From Marthasterias glacialis (Eukaryota > Echinodermata > Asteroidea > Forcipulatida > Asteriidae): a stretch of 64,000 bases of DNA. Made by a program: the position numbers and the translations under genes. The notes below the pieces were generated by a model that was not told the DNA's origin, searched no databases, and was given only the letters and a program-made list of their open reading frames with translations. The stretch covers positions 7,772,174 through 7,836,173 of the forward strand of contig OU452223.1 in the NCBI GenBank assembly GCA_911728455.2, written 5' to 3'. This document shows, piece after piece, positions 11,170-22,700 of the stretch. Every line of letters begins with the position of its first letter. Within the stretch, counting starts at the first letter, position 1.

Positions 11170-14100
11170 GTAAGAATCATAATTATACTGTTTTCGTTTG
11201 GTTGCGTCACACCATCTGGACATCCGCAGTCGAGTTTTCTGCAGCATGTGTAGTGGTTGGTCTTAATCTTATTGTACATGTACATGTGTATTTGTGGGTA
11301 AACGTATGCATACATGTATGCTATGTTTGTACACATACATGTGAATAAAATTGTCTGTCAATGTCATTTTATGTGTTGGGGTTACTCAGCATATGGAAAA
11401 AGTGCTGTATTTGACTGCCACTTCTTTGCACGAAACAAGAAGTTAAAGACCAAAAAAACAAATCCTAATTGGGGAAATAAGGTGTTACTGTCTGTGACTG
11501 TTATTTACACAGTCAAAATGAGTGAAAAACAAAAACTTAAGTGACGGGCGTATTCTGCAGATTTTGCAAGAATATTCTTCCTAAACCCATCACGGACGGT
11601 CACACAGTGCACTATCCTACTGTTCCTAGTGTAGTATTAAGTAACTTCTTTGGTTTGGGTTGGAAAACTATAAAGGGAATAAAAGAGCGGTGACCGTGTT
11701 CTTAAACGGCCATAACCATTTATAACCATCTGGGCCGTGGCCGTGTGATAATTAATCAATTATTCCATAGGTTATACATAAACCTGTCGAAAAAAGTATG
11801 ACATTTTTTTCAATCACCTATCTGTGAATTGTGACTATTGTTTATACCATGTTGCATTATATCAATTGAAAACTTATTTCTTCCTCTTCACACAATCACT
11901 TGTTTTGGAGCTACTCCAAACATTATCATGCCAGTTTATCCTATCTCGAAAACGCCCGTGCCTAATGGCAGGTTGAAGCTGGTGTTCCCCAGATTTAAGT
12001 TGCACTTGTAGCATTATTTGGAGTGAGCCCAAGTTACAGTACCATTTCCAAACTGAAGGTCAAGTCCAAGAAACCTGTTGTCACAGACACAGACAACGAA
12101 GTGGGAGTCCCAAGAAGACAACTCCCCAAGACGACTACCAATGAAGCCCCAACTTGCCAATATGTCTCGTTAAAACTCTTTTTTACTGATACAGAGTTGG
12201 TTGTCACTGACACAGTTAGTTATTCTGTTGAGCCTAAATAATGGCAAATTTGGCACATTCTGTTTGAGACCCCCCCCCCCCCATTCACAACAGGGTTGCT
12301 GAGCCTTCAAACAAGTGATTGTTACAAATGTGGTCCCGACATGAATAATGAAGAAGGAATAAGCTCTCCATTGATGTGCAACATGCTATACAAGTCACAA
12401 AAAATACAAAATTAAGGTGATTGAAAACAAATTCAAAACTTTTTTTGATAGTTTACATTGTAGTAGAACAACAACCAGGCATTTTGAAATTCTTTACAGT
12501 ACTAATAACACAATCTCTGCAGTTCTTTTGGACCTCACAAATAAAAACTTTGTTCTTTTATCCATGGATGTTACTAACACAAAAAGTTGCTTTAAAAAAA
12601 ACAAGTTTGAATTATAAGCAGACATCAACCGGAATGTCGGACTAAGCCAAACAACAGCCCAAGTTGACGTCAAATCTGAAGTTTAAGAACTGATTTCCCC
12701 CAAACCCCTTTCCCCCAACCTCTGCATGCCCACGTGTGTAACCCTTCAGGCCCCACTGCACCTGATAGTCTGATACAAAGTTTAAAAGTTTTGCAACAGA
12801 CATCGATGGCTGAATTCATTCAAAGTACAGGCATTAACTTTTCAGCTGATCAGCTGATTTCCTCATTTTTGGTTTCTCAGCTGTGCCATTGAAAATTTAA
12901 AAACCCATTACAAAGTCATGCCGTGCCTTGAAGTTTGCTCTTTTTTAACAAACTGCAGGACAGCTTTGTGACTGATTAACCATGATATTTAGCACGCTGG
13001 CCATATTTAACATCTGCGGTTTTACACCAGAAGTTGCATTAATGCGGCAACTGGGCCTGTAGATAGCAATGTTGCCCTATCTGGAGCTACCCTGGACTAA
13101 TATTTTGGTCATTAATGGTGTAATTTGTGTCCAAGGGAGCAAGCCGTACTAAAGTGGCATGAGCCTGACAATGAGAGCAGAATGACAGGAAAATTGTACA
13201 AAGTGGTAACAGTTTGCTTGAAACTAATTTGACTGGTTTGTATTTTATGTTTTAGATCACTTTCAAGACAACAGTGAAGATGGGAGTATGAATTTAATTC
13301 ATGTCAGGTACGTTTACATGATATGAGCACTGTAATGTATAGAAAATTCAAGCAATTTTGAAAAGAAATATATTCTGTGGAGGAAGGGAAAGAGGTAGAT
13401 TTGACAGATCACTTTTTTAGTACTAACCGCAAGATTATTGTTACCAATGTTCAAAAGGTTGGTTCTACTTGCAGACCTTGATAAATAAAGCCTTGGTCAC
13501 TATTCTGCAGTTGGTTTGAAACAAAATTACTACTCTTAATTGTATTGTCAATCATACTAGAATGGCCCCTTTTCACATTATGATGGATGTTGTTTGCATT
13601 AGAATAGTAAGTGTTTTAAACTAAATTACATTGATGATGATTTTTCAGATGCCAACAAAGAAATGGCAGAAAGATGATTACCACCGTTGAAGGCATCTCC
13701 CCCATCTACTCACAACATCGTATTGTCAAAAAGATGAAGAAGGTATGTGCTTATGTCAATGGCTTATTAGATTCAAGCTGGAGCATTCTTATAAACTTGA
13801 AGTTATAATTAATCAACTCATGTTGACTGCAAAGTCTCATCAACTCATGCTGTTTTTATTTACTAGTAAACCAGTTGAGACCGGATGACATTAACACATG
13901 CAAATGTTTCTCCTGCCTGGAAATGGAAGCCTTGTACAGACGCCATTATGTAATTTCGGACCACTGGAGCAAAGGTTGCCTGGTCATTCAATTGCGGAGT
14001 GTGTGCAGAAAACACACACGCTGTCTAACACTTTGATTCACCCGCACGAGGGCAAAAAAGATCTTGAATATATTCGCATTTTGTGGCAATTGAGAGGCAT

Positions 14101-14996
14101 TTTTTGTGTAATCCCCGATTATAGACCTTTGTCCTTTTGTTCCAAGAAGGGAATTCAATTACGAGGCATCGAGAGGCTTCTACCATTGTTCATTCATTGT
14201 ATTTTGGATCAATGGAGGTTAAGTCAGAGTGGGCTGGCAATTGACTCATGGTTCTGTGTTTAGTGCCACTCCTATGCCAGAGGTAACGGCCGATGTTTTG
14301 CAATTCAGGCTGCGTGAATTTGACATTTTCTTGGTAGAAAAACAAAACGTACAACCCAATAAAGAGATTCTTTGTTCTCTTGGCATTGTCAAGTCAGGGT
14401 TTCTTTGTGCCAGCAGTACCCTAAAAAAAGATTCTGGCAATTGTGCCAAAAGAATCCCGCCACGGAGACGGGACAAAAAAAAAAGGAATCCTGGTGGCAA
14501 CTGGTTTTGGTTAATCAATTATTTTGTAATTGTCGCATCTGAGAAAGCTTAATGGTTACAAAAGGGAGACTGTGGTCATGATCATAGCAGACCTGTGGCT
14601 GCTCATGAAATTTTTAACTCTAACCCAGTTACAGCATGCGGGGTGCTTTACATGACAATATAATAATGACGATGCTCTTTGTGATGTGATGACCAGCGCG
14701 CGCATTTGCAGTAACTGGGCTATAGTTCATGGTAAATTCATGTACAGCCACTGGCCTGCTATGATTATGATGACAGTCCCCCTTTAATGGCACACTTGAG
14801 TCCTTGGATTGCATTATCTTATTTAATATTGTTTTTTTCTATTTTACAGTTTTTTAACTGCAATGGAAATGTACACACTGAGAAAGATTTTGGAGAGGTA
14901 ATTCAGTTACAAGGAGATCAGAGACAGCATGTGAAAAACTTCCTGGAAACATGTGGACTTGCCAAAGAGCATCAGATCAAACTCCATGGTTTCTAA
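11124..14996 (+). CDS. eIF1-like (SUI1 domain) translation initiation factor, four exons
   Basis: Exons 11124-11169, 13256-13307, 13649-13742 and 14850-14996 join in consistent phases (1, 2, 0) to give 112 aa; human eIF1 has 113. The SUI1 core is clear: CQQRNGRK (34-41) is the basic hairpin that contacts 18S rRNA near the P site, followed by TTVEGI (44-49), CNG (68-70) and GEVIQLQGDQR (79-89), ending in LHGF. eIF1 binds the 40S subunit and enforces start-codon stringency. This copy departs from canonical eIF1 in the N-terminal tail, which lacks the DPFAD-type motif, and in the helix after GI (SPIYSQHRIVKKMKK). Intact introns and an open frame argue against a processed pseudogene. I leave the symbol empty because it may be a paralogue and not the main EIF1. 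Confidence 0.9.
13256..13307 (+). CDS. eIF1-like exon 2
   Basis: It encodes DHFQDNSEDGSMNLIHVR with split end codons. NLIHVR corresponds to the first beta strand of the SUI1 fold. The acceptor is TTTTAG and the donor GTACGT. Confidence 0.88.
13649..13742 (+). CDS. eIF1-like exon 3
   Basis: It encodes CQQRNGRKMITTVEGI and the basic helix. The acceptor is TTTTTCAG, the donor GTATGT, and the exit phase 0. Confidence 0.93.
13867..14514 (-). mobile_element. TTAA-family MITE copy D (intron 3 of the eIF1-like gene)
   Basis: The left end AAACCAGTTGAGACCGG and the right end GGTGGCAACTGG are diverged versions of the CCAGTTG termini of this family. The interior shares GACCTTTGTCCTTTTGTTCC and TTTCTTTGTGCCAGCAGTA with the copy at 47199-47945. 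The ORFs inside it are fortuitous. Confidence 0.7.
14850..14996 (+). CDS. eIF1-like exon 4 with stop
   Basis: It encodes FFNCNGNV through KLHGF and TAA. The acceptor ATTTTACAG is preceded by a T-rich tract. Confidence 0.95.
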   Translation, partial: FFNCNGNVHTEKDFGEVIQLQGDQRQHVKNFLETCGLAKEHQIKLHGF

Positions 14997-17900
14997 TTTA
15001 TGCAAATATTAACATTGTATGTCTTTGCACAGTGAGGCATACAAAATGTTGTAAATAATTAAGAGCGGCTTGTTAGTCTTTAGATGTCCTAATAACCAGC
15101 CTATTGACTGACTACATCAGAGTCTTGGTTCTGTTCCATTTCTTTTTCTCTTTATTTTCATAGTGTACAAATTGGCTTGTATGTGCTATACCTTGTCATT
15201 GACGTCACATTAATCCTACCAAATTGCTCTTCCATAGTTGGACTTCAATTGTGAAGCACAATCCAAAAAGAGTCAACAATGGTACTCTCATTGATTATCG
15301 ATTCTGTTGTAGAAATTCTCCATTCACCACCCCCACCCCACCCCCCCACCCCACAAAAAATAAATAAAAATTGTAATGATTTTTTTTAATCCATCACTTT
15401 GTTCAATATAGTTCAGTCCGAAAAGTATTTAAAATAAACAAAGATGTTCTTGTAACAAAGAATTATTACACACATTTTTCTAATGATGTTGACACCTTAT
15501 TAATTTCTCTATGAAGGGTCTCTGTAAATAGCCCTTAATTACTTAAAAGCTGGAAATGATTTCTCCAATAAATGTATTACTTTGAACTTGTAGCTGTTCT
15601 GTGGACTGGTCATGAAAGACTTTACATTGTACATGTACATGTTTGTTTAAGATAATATTTCAGTTATTCAATTATCGCATTTAGTCACCTTTATTTTAAA
15701 AGGTATCCAGTTTTTTCATCTATACAAAACATAGCATAATGATATTAAAATCACCCACATTATGTAGGGTCACATCTGTCATGTCTTGCAAAGCAATCAA
15801 AAACAACTGCTACAATTGCCATCATATGAAACACTCTTTCTTACAGGATACAATTGTTCTTTTTCATGTTTTTATTTTATGTGTGTTTATGCTGCTGGGT
15901 TTGTTCTAAGACCATACATGGTAATGTAACGTGACTTGTTGCTGTGGGTCATTTCAAAAGTTTGTTTTAAATGGAACAGCAAAAAAAGACATGTATAGAT
16001 TATTGCTTATAAATTGCATTTTTGAAAAATAGAAAAATGGAACAGAAAGCCCAATAAATTGAAATATGTTTCACTCTATAGCTGATAAATAATTTAAATG
16101 TACTGAAATCGAAAACGATCGGTGCTTTAAAATAGCATGGAGGCATATGTGAGTGAATTATGTGAAGGCATCCCTACTTTAAGATAAAACACAAGAAAGT
16201 TTCAATCGAAGGAAATAGTTCTATTGAAATAAATGATCAGACGTCAACTACTTTTGACCTTATTCGTCATGTATTACTTGTGTTGTGCCGACTTTGCTAC
16301 TTTGCATGCATTGTTACAAGTTGCATTGCTTAGGCTATAACTCTTCATTCATTACGTATTAAGACAATGTAATAATGTGTACGAATACACAATAATAAAA
16401 AAAAAAACACCAGACGTTGGCCCTTATACACCAAGTTATGAAATAAGCAAAGAAAACATGACCGCCAGGTATAATCAAAATGTACACCAATTTAAGATAT
16501 AGATCGCACATGAATTCATCGTCTTCGACCCAAACTGTTTCCTCTATAAAATAGTTGTGTTTTGGTAACTTTTTATAGAAGGCATAAAGGGAAAACGTTG
16601 AACCTTTTCTCCCATTGAATGAATTGGATTTCAGAAACTTCTCCCTGAACTCGAGCAGAGAAAATTAATAGCCGTTCCCCTTCAAATTGGATAGAGGCTT
16701 GACTGGAGTAAGTCACAGATGTCGGGTCGGGTGGTCTGCTTCTTTCCTCCATGGTGGAACCATACCCCAACCCTACCCTATATACGTAACACTTGGATAA
16801 TAACTCAATTTTAAATAACACCGTGTCTTCTCACTGTTACTACCATTATACATGAAGACAAGCAAATCGCTAATTTAAAATGATAACGTCGTCATAGGTG
16901 CTATATATTGCCGAGAAAATAGTATTTGAACTTGGATTTGAACAATCGAAATTGAGGACAATGTGTTTACATGCTGAAAAGTGTGCACGATGTTTTAACT
17001 GTTTTCTCCTGAGTCGGACGACGAATCAGCCCAAAACTTCACAGGTTTATTTTCCTCATGTATATATTATTGAATCACAAAAAAGGAACACCGATTATCA
17101 GCTCCCCTAATATTTTACCTTTAAACGAAGCGAAAATAGCGAAACAACTGCGTTAGTTTTAGGCCCTACTTATCTCCATCTTGACCTGTTTGTATATAAG
17201 AATTATCGAAACTGTGTGTATGGTCGTGTTAATTTGTTAAAGAATGTGATATTTTATTGGTTCACAACTTGGATTTCGAACTAAACATTTGTCTTCCTCA
17301 TGCACATATCAGCTTTATAGAAATATTTTCTATTTCCAGAGATTAACTCTAAACAGTCACAATCTGGGGATGGTTCTCGACCTTTCAGAAGCTTTACCCA
17401 TATTAAACGAGAAACTATCCATTATAGTGTCAAACTAGTGGTTCCGAAGTTATCTTTCTTATAGACCACATAGGCCTATGTTTGCATACTAAACTATATA
17501 TAACTGTGTGTTTTTTGTTTATCCATTATTATTATTTTTTAATATATATAAAATAAGTTGAATTAACTGTAATAGCTAGTACAACCTATAATTTATTTTC
17601 GTGGCGTGCGCTACAAGGATCAATCCTAAGCACAGTACAAAATACTTTTGATCAGGGGACAGGTCTACTGCTAATCATAGGGTCCCTGTCTTCACCTTTC
17701 ACTCATCTGTTAAACATGTACATGTAAATGTTACACATGCTTCTGCTCTGTCTGCGATAAAAGCAAAACTATTTTCATTCGCAATACAGTGTCAAAACGG
17801 GGGAAATATTACATAGAGATGACTCATATTGTTTATCGGGCACAACTGCCCTCTATCGGGCACTCTGAACATGTAAAATCTGAGTTGGTGTCTTATAAGT

Positions 17901-19602
17901 CAGTTTATTTATGAATATGCATGTCTGCAATATGATTTGTAAATCATCATAATAAATGCATTCGGTATCTTCGAAGTAGCCTACAGACCATGCTTGGACT
18001 GTGATGCGATAAACAGTGTTCCCCGGCCAAAGAAGGATGCCGTCAGATTCACTGTTCGCCAATTCAACCTGATTGGATTCTCATGAGAAATGTCCACTCA
18101 AAGTACACATGGTTGACTAAGTACCAAGCAATAAGAAAAACTTCAGTTGACAGTTAAGCGAAAAGGTACAGCTGCTCTGTCCATTTTGACGATTCAGCAA
18201 GCTCCGTATTTACGAGCCAGCATCGGTCGGTCAGCACTAGTCATGACTTATTATTGCTGCTTTGGGTATTTAAATCGACGGGTTTCTTTCATTGTATTCA
18301 GGGGCATAAAGCCGCATTGCGCACTGTGCGACCGCGTCACATGACCAACTACTGTCATTATTCATACTGTGTAGTGAAGGGTAGCGAAATTAGTCCCTTA
18401 TTTAAATAGTTTAAGCCATAATAAAAACATATACTCTCATCCTTTACAACTAACGGAATTTTGAAAAATAAATTTAACAATTATTTTAGTTTGTGTTTTC
18501 TGTTTGAATATCTTTTATTTCAAAGAAGAGCGTAACAATTTGTGTAATCAGTAAGTCCATCTCAAGTTAGGATTATACTGCGCATGTCTGAGGATCGTCC
18601 CTGCACGATAATGTCGTATGTTCCTAGAGGAAGGGAAGCATCAATCACGGTTTTCACGAGGCATTTTTGACTTAAACAACCAACTTCTTTTCAACCAAGT
18701 TTCAACTGCATCTTAGCAAAGCTTCTTTTATCACGCCTAGCAGTAGTTGTGCGCTGAATGCAGTCTGTAAGACTCCCGTTTAGCTGAAAAAGTGAGTACA
18801 GTCACGCCAGTTAATCGGCATGTTCCGTGCACTGTGCGCCGCCATGTCTTGTCAATCACGTGGGATTGTTGAATCTCTGGGAATGGGGGAGTCAAAAACG
18901 GCCGAAATAATGCTGAAATTTTAATGAATTAATGACTCGGCTGGCGACATGGCGATTGAATATTAGCGAGTTTCACTTCTTGCGGAAATGACGGACAGGG
19001 TGCGTAGTGGGGGAAATACAGAATGACCCGAGACTGGCCGTGTCGAGTCTTACGTGGTCATTACGTAGAACCTCATACGCAAGTGCAAAAATCCCAGCGT
19101 AGGCGTAGCCAACGTTTCGCCCAATTCTATTTCATTAATTTGGAATAAACTGTCTATAATACAAATGCTACAACGCATGAATTTTAAATAGGGTCATATG
19201 AGCTAAAAATAACTTGGCCAGTATTGAATATTGTCAATATGTGACTGTCGGGAAAAGATTCTCTTTACAACTTCGGAAATCATATCCTGGGAATATCTGT
19301 TTTTACTCCCCATGTCTACTTGTTTTGTGTGGATAGGAACGTTGTGCTGCAGTAATGTTCATAATGTATGTGTGTGAGTGAAAGACTTGCATGGATGGAT
19401 GCCCAACTGTGACACACACGAACACACAGATCTGCCGTGTATTGCACAGTATAGCAAAACCACTGGCTGCTGTGTGTACAATATTGTACACAAAGTCTAC
19501 ACATATCTTCCAGCTGGTTGGCTATTTCTACATTTATGTAGCATGTTTGTACTTCCTTTTTTCCATTTCTGATCCCAACCATGTTAACTTTTCCCCCACA
19601 AG
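14997..19602. other. eIF1-like 3' UTR and intergenic DNA up to LARP4
   Basis: No protein-coding exon was recognised. AATAAA-type signals occur shortly after 15350 and near 15566. There are C-rich and A-rich homopolymer tracts at about 15330-15370. From about 18,600 to 19,130 CpG dinucleotides are noticeably denser and a CACGTG E-box occurs at about 18857, which fits a promoter or 5' UTR for LARP4. Confidence 0.5.
18600..19130 (+). promoter_or_regulatory. LARP4: candidate LARP4 promoter or first exon region
   Basis: The region is relatively CpG-rich, carries the CACGTG E-box at about 18857, and lies 0.5-1 kb upstream of the first recognised LARP4 exon, which begins at a splice acceptor and so needs an upstream exon. 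The assignment is inferred; no donor was fixed. Confidence 0.35.
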
Positions 19603-19736
19603 GAATTTGGACGGTGATTCTTTCCCCTGAAAACGGGTCAGACAACGGAACTGCCCCTAAGGTGAAATTCAGTCTCCTTCCCATGACTACCGACCGGTCT
19701 AACGAGGGAGACGACTTGAGCTCTTCAACTATCACT
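19603..19736 (+). CDS. LARP4: LARP4 exon 1 recognised (start codon at 19683)
   Basis: The acceptor is CCCCCACAAG and the donor GTAAGC. It encodes [18 protein letters not shown], phase 0. The 80 nt before the ATG are probably 5' UTR but contain no in-frame stop. Confidence 0.75.
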
Positions 19737-22700
19737 GTAAGCAAATTATTATTATTCTTTTCTGAAGTCATCATAAATTGTATTAGTTTATTGCCGAACA
19801 TGTTTGTTTTTGATTTCGAGGGGAAATTGAAATTGCTTTTGCAAACTGAATTTTTCACTGCTTTCCATTGTTTTTGATAATTTGTAAATTATGTGTACAT
19901 TGTACGTTTTGATTTCATAATTTTTTTATTTTTTATACAAAGCATGACAAAACACTAGCCTTTAAAGTATAAAGCTTATACATTTAGGCTACTCCTAGTT
20001 GAGAACTTCTTAAGCAAACTGAATTGGGACTTCTTTCATGTAAACTGAACTTTTATTTCTGAGTACTGTTTTATAGTACCAATAAATGACTTTCATTATA
20101 ATTGTTGAACCGCCTAAACAAATTATAGTAAAAGGACAAGTTTCATAAAAATATCAAAGTATGTATAAATTTTATATGTAGGTAGTTGTTCCTTTTTGCC
20201 ATACCTGTACATGTGTAGATTGTTCAGTACAGCAATGGTATGATTAGTCTGGCACGTACTGTTCATGTACGTATTGTACCATATGTTTCATTTTTTTATC
20301 ACAGTACTTGTGGTTGATTGTACCATTAAACACTGCACACGTATAAAACGATTACCTTAAGCAATTTAGTAAACCGAGCAGCTAATCTGAATTGGCACAT
20401 GGCTTATTCAGTTGTCAACAAAAACATTTTTCTTAGAGTACAAAAAGGGCCTTGATCACAGTTAGTTGATTATCATAAGAAATGATGCAGAGATGCGTTT
20501 GTTTACATTGTGACATGTGATAAACCACAGGCCTAATTACCTAAAACCTGTATAATCATGTTTGTGGTTATTTTAGAGTACTTTACATCTAAACAAAGCA
20601 TGTAACTGCTGCCATTGGGAAAGACCCACCAATTTTATCAGAATTCAAAGATTTGGGTGTTATTCACATGTACATGTACCATATGGTACAGTATAGTGAT
20701 GGGTAGAGTAAGGTGTGAGCAAAAATGCCTTTAGCTGATGTCTGTTTACTTTTGAATAAGGTAATTTTAGTTTGTTTTAAGATACATTTATGGTTGAGTT
20801 GTTATGAATAAAATAATTAATTTTGGACAATTTTATTTTAACCAACCTTCTTTCAAGTAAAAGGGACTAAGCTTGGGCGATATTAATATTTGTGGGTGGT
20901 TGGTAATACTGTTACCGTTGCCAAAATACTGCGGTATTCGGTATCCTGGAACTGTTTTGATGGGGCTTGGCTAAAACATAAAATAAAAACATAGAATAAA
21001 AATAACAACCTGCTGTCTATTGACTAAATTGAGGCACTACAATCACGGTTGTTAGCATGTAACAACAGAGGCTAGCACTTACAATGTAGTAGCTTGTTTT
21101 TATATTTTAATTTTAGGACAAATAATTTGACTTGTTTTCAACATAAAAAAAAGCTTACTGTTTGTGTACATCAGCACTAAGAAATTGTCATGGATGATAA
21201 GTGCTGAAATTTATACCTGAAATGCACTCTCGGTGTTATAATTGGTTACTTGGTATGCGCACACCCAGTTGTTCATTGCTGACACATGGTTTGTTAACCA
21301 GCGTGTCAATGCCCTGGATTTCATGCGTAATCAGGAAGTCGCAGATTCACAGAGTTTATCAGAAGTTTGCCACTGTTTGACGCTCTGTGTCGCAATTTAT
21401 ACAAGCTGTCGATAGAAGCCTCTATAGGTACATGTAGCTCACCCAAATTGCATTGCTTTAACCACCGTCTGTGTGTGGGAATCCCTGGACTGCTGCTGCT
21501 GGAAACCGCAAATAAACACACTGCACCAGGTTAATGGATGACAGTGGGCTTTTTGTATTCTCGTAAATGGCATTACAGATAAGCTTAAAGTATTTTATTG
21601 TCAGAGGTACAGATCACTGTTGTGACCACTGTTTTTTACGAGGCTGCAGCACATGCGTTCACATTTTGTTAATATCGCAGTACTGAAATTGAAAAGCTAT
21701 TGCGTCGGTATTTCGGTAATTCTAAAACAGCTCTCGGTATTGTTCGGAATTGAACATATACCATAACTACACGGTAAAATTGAAAAAGTCTTCCTGATAT
21801 ACATGTATTGATCATGTCTGTGTACTTAAAGCTAAATCATTTTTTTGTTAATCCCATGCCTGCCTCTGGTGACCCAACCGACCCATATGGCACAACCCTA
21901 GGCACAAACATAGTTTTACAGGCCTTTTCTCTGTTGTTGTGGGCCAGGTGTTGCTGCATAGAAAAGCCATTGCGTTTTACAGGCCTTTTTTTACTGTTTT
22001 TATGGGCAGCGCTTCAGTGTACTCCACAGACTTTGTTCTTGGGAGGGTAGTATGATGTCATTGGACAGGCGCCGTTAGTATGACGTCATCGGACGGTGAT
22101 AGGTACCCAACCGACGTTTTAATTATGTTGGTTAAATTACTGCTAAAATCCTCCCACCGCATGTTTTGGCCATGTGGAGGACACCCCCCCCCCAAAACAA
22201 AAGAAAAAAAAAGAAAAAAAAAACATAAAAAAAACAAAAACCCAAAACCCCCAAACAAAACAAAAACATGATGTTCGGACTGCGATTAATTTACAGACAC
22301 TGAGACGTAACATAACTTCCTTTCAAGCAGTATAACTACCTTTCTAGCAGTGTATTAGGTTTTACTTGTTTAGTTTAATGTAAGGCGCTTTGGGGTATTT
22401 TACATAAAGCACCATATAAATGCATTTTATTATTATTATTCTTATTATATGAATTGACCAACCATTTACAGGTAGTTTAATGGAGTAACAGATGTTATTT
22501 GAGAGCGGTGCATAAATTACATATGTAACAAAATACACATCGTTTTTTTAATTAGGTAATTGTTACATTACTAAAGTCATCTGAGTTAGTTGTTTTGTTT
22601 TTAGAAACTTGATTTATGAATACATAAATCTATAATTTGTCATTGTCACAATCTAACAAAAGAGGGACAATAGGAGGTCCCCTATTGCAGGTGTTAACAC

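Noticed and set aside
13867-14552. ORFs of 107-121 aa inside the eIF1-like intron 3
   Set aside because: They lie within a TTAA-family MITE whose other copies do not keep the frames.
11124-14996. eIF1-like locus as a processed pseudogene
   Set aside because: Three introns with proper splice sites and a continuous 112-codon frame.
16573-16821. 82-aa minus-strand ORF beginning in a CCATGG context
   Set aside because: No domain and no support from neighbouring exons.
19316-19858. 180-aa minus-strand ORF
   Set aside because: It overlaps LARP4 exon 1 on the opposite strand and matches no family I know. The + strand has good splice sites and protein similarity.
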